DNA of 64,000 nucleotides, from assembly GCA_039984715.1 (NCBI GenBank), contig JBDWUA010000015.1, forward strand, positions 248,001-312,000, in the 5' to 3' direction. Each line of letters begins with the position of its first letter. The stretch's first letter is position 1. Position numbers and translations under genes: made by a program. This DNA comes from JABSSA01 sp039984715 (GTDB taxonomy: Bacteria; Pseudomonadota; Alphaproteobacteria; Rhodobacterales; Rhodobacteraceae). A model generated the notes under the pieces. The model worked only from the letters and a program-made list of their open reading frames with translations, was not told where the DNA came from and ran no database searches. This document shows, piece after piece, positions 63,587 through 64,000 of this stretch.

Positions 63587-64000
63587 ATGAGGATGCGAGA
63601 TACGTTTCTCAAGCCTATGCACCCCGAAGGTCGTCGGTTTGTCGCGATATTTGCCGCGATAACGTTTGGGCTGTTTCTTCTTTCTACGTTTCTGGGATGG
63701 ATCGGCGTTGGACTTACAGTCTGGTGTTACTACTTCTTCCGCGATCCCAAACGCGCCACCCCGTTGCAGGATGGATTGATTATCAGCCCGGCTGATGGCG
63801 TTGTGTCCTTGATCGAAAAGGCTGTCCCTCCAGCGGAGTTGGGCATGTCGGATCAGGCCCTGACGCGGGTCAGTGTTTTCATGAGCGTTTTCAACTGCCA
63901 TGTGAATCGCGCGCCTATCGGTGGCAAAATCGTCTCGATCGCCTACCGTCCGGGTAAGTTTTTCAACGCGTCGTTGGACAAAGCCAGCTCTGACAACGAA
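63587..64000 (+). CDS. psd: Phosphatidylserine decarboxylase proenzyme (3' partial)
   Basis: Starts at the ATG at 63587 (MRMRDTFLKPMHPEGRRFV) and stays open through the right edge, giving 138 codons. After an N-terminal membrane segment (FVAIFAAITFGLFLLSTFLGW) come FFRDPKRATPLQDGLIISPADG, VSVFMSVFNCHVNRAPIGG and VSIAYRPGKFFNASLDKAS, which match the short (archaeal/alpha-proteobacterial) type of Psd. The pyruvoyl-forming Gly-Ser lies beyond the window. The enzyme makes phosphatidylethanolamine in the inner membrane. pssA usually follows directly. Confidence 0.93.
   Translation, partial: MRMRDTFLKPMHPEGRRFVAIFAAITFGLFLLSTFLGWIGVGLTVWCYYFFRDPKRATPLQDGLIISPADGVVSLIEKAVPPAELGMSDQALTRVSVFMSVFNCHVNRAPIGGKIVSIAYRPGKFFNASLDKASSDNE

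Overview
The window looks like a chromosomal segment of a marine Rhodobacterales bacterium (Roseobacter group, Alphaproteobacteria). The reasons are the mix of TRAP, tripartite tricarboxylate and BMP-type ABC uptake systems, a zur-znuCB locus, an RTX protein with many Asp/Gly repeats, and degenerate AT/GC-mixed intergenic repeats of the kind seen in that group. The genus cannot be fixed from the sequence alone. No rRNA, tRNA, CRISPR array or complete insertion sequence was found.

Layout. 1-1.9 kb: end of zur, then znuC and znuB (zinc uptake). 2.3-5.8 kb: a HEAT-like protein, a SAM methyltransferase and a YegD-type Hsp70. 5.8-9.4 kb: a decayed zone with a PEP/pyruvate-binding-domain remnant, a SARP-alpha/beta-hydrolase regulator broken by two nonsense codons, and a secreted HELVH protein. 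9.4-12.2 kb: an ECF sigma factor overlapping a membrane-anchored vWA protein. 12.8-15.1 kb: a solo TniQ gene broken by one TAG, and a HAD-like gene. 15.2-22.3 kb: two secreted proteins of unknown function, a SorC-like regulator, a secreted protein and a large membrane protein. 22.6-23 kb: a CFI-box remnant.

23-29.7 kb is a mevalonate catabolic locus. A TRAP transporter takes up the substrate, a degradative class II HMG-CoA reductase oxidises it to HMG-CoA, and HMG-CoA lyase yields acetoacetate plus acetyl-CoA. A divergent MocR regulator faces a clear GGTACA operator cluster. An IS5-type left-end remnant abuts this locus. 29.9-33.7 kb: three exported binding-protein-like genes with no membrane partner. 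34.4-37.2 kb: a periplasmic redox operon of a diheme cytochrome c, a cupredoxin-like protein and a MauG/CcpA-like diheme protein.

37.5-38.7 kb encodes a secreted Gln/Arg-rich protein ending in a colicin E9-like HNH DNase domain, with no recognisable immunity gene beside it. This is the most unusual gene here. 38.7-43.1 kb: a large exported protein, a VOC protein and a DUF1045 2H-phosphoesterase. 43.2-49.4 kb: tctCBA with divergent tctDE plus an extra periplasmic binding protein (a likely three-component sensor). 49.4-55.2 kb: a BMP-type ABC importer in an operon with cytosine deaminase. 55.4-58 kb: a panE-like reductase and an acyl-CoA ligase. 58.3-61 kb: RTX protein. 61.2-63.2 kb: DEAD-box helicase. 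63.6 kb to the end: the start of psd.

A recurring theme between 6 and 23 kb is genes interrupted by nonsense codons with little or no frame damage. This suggests recent or ongoing gene loss.
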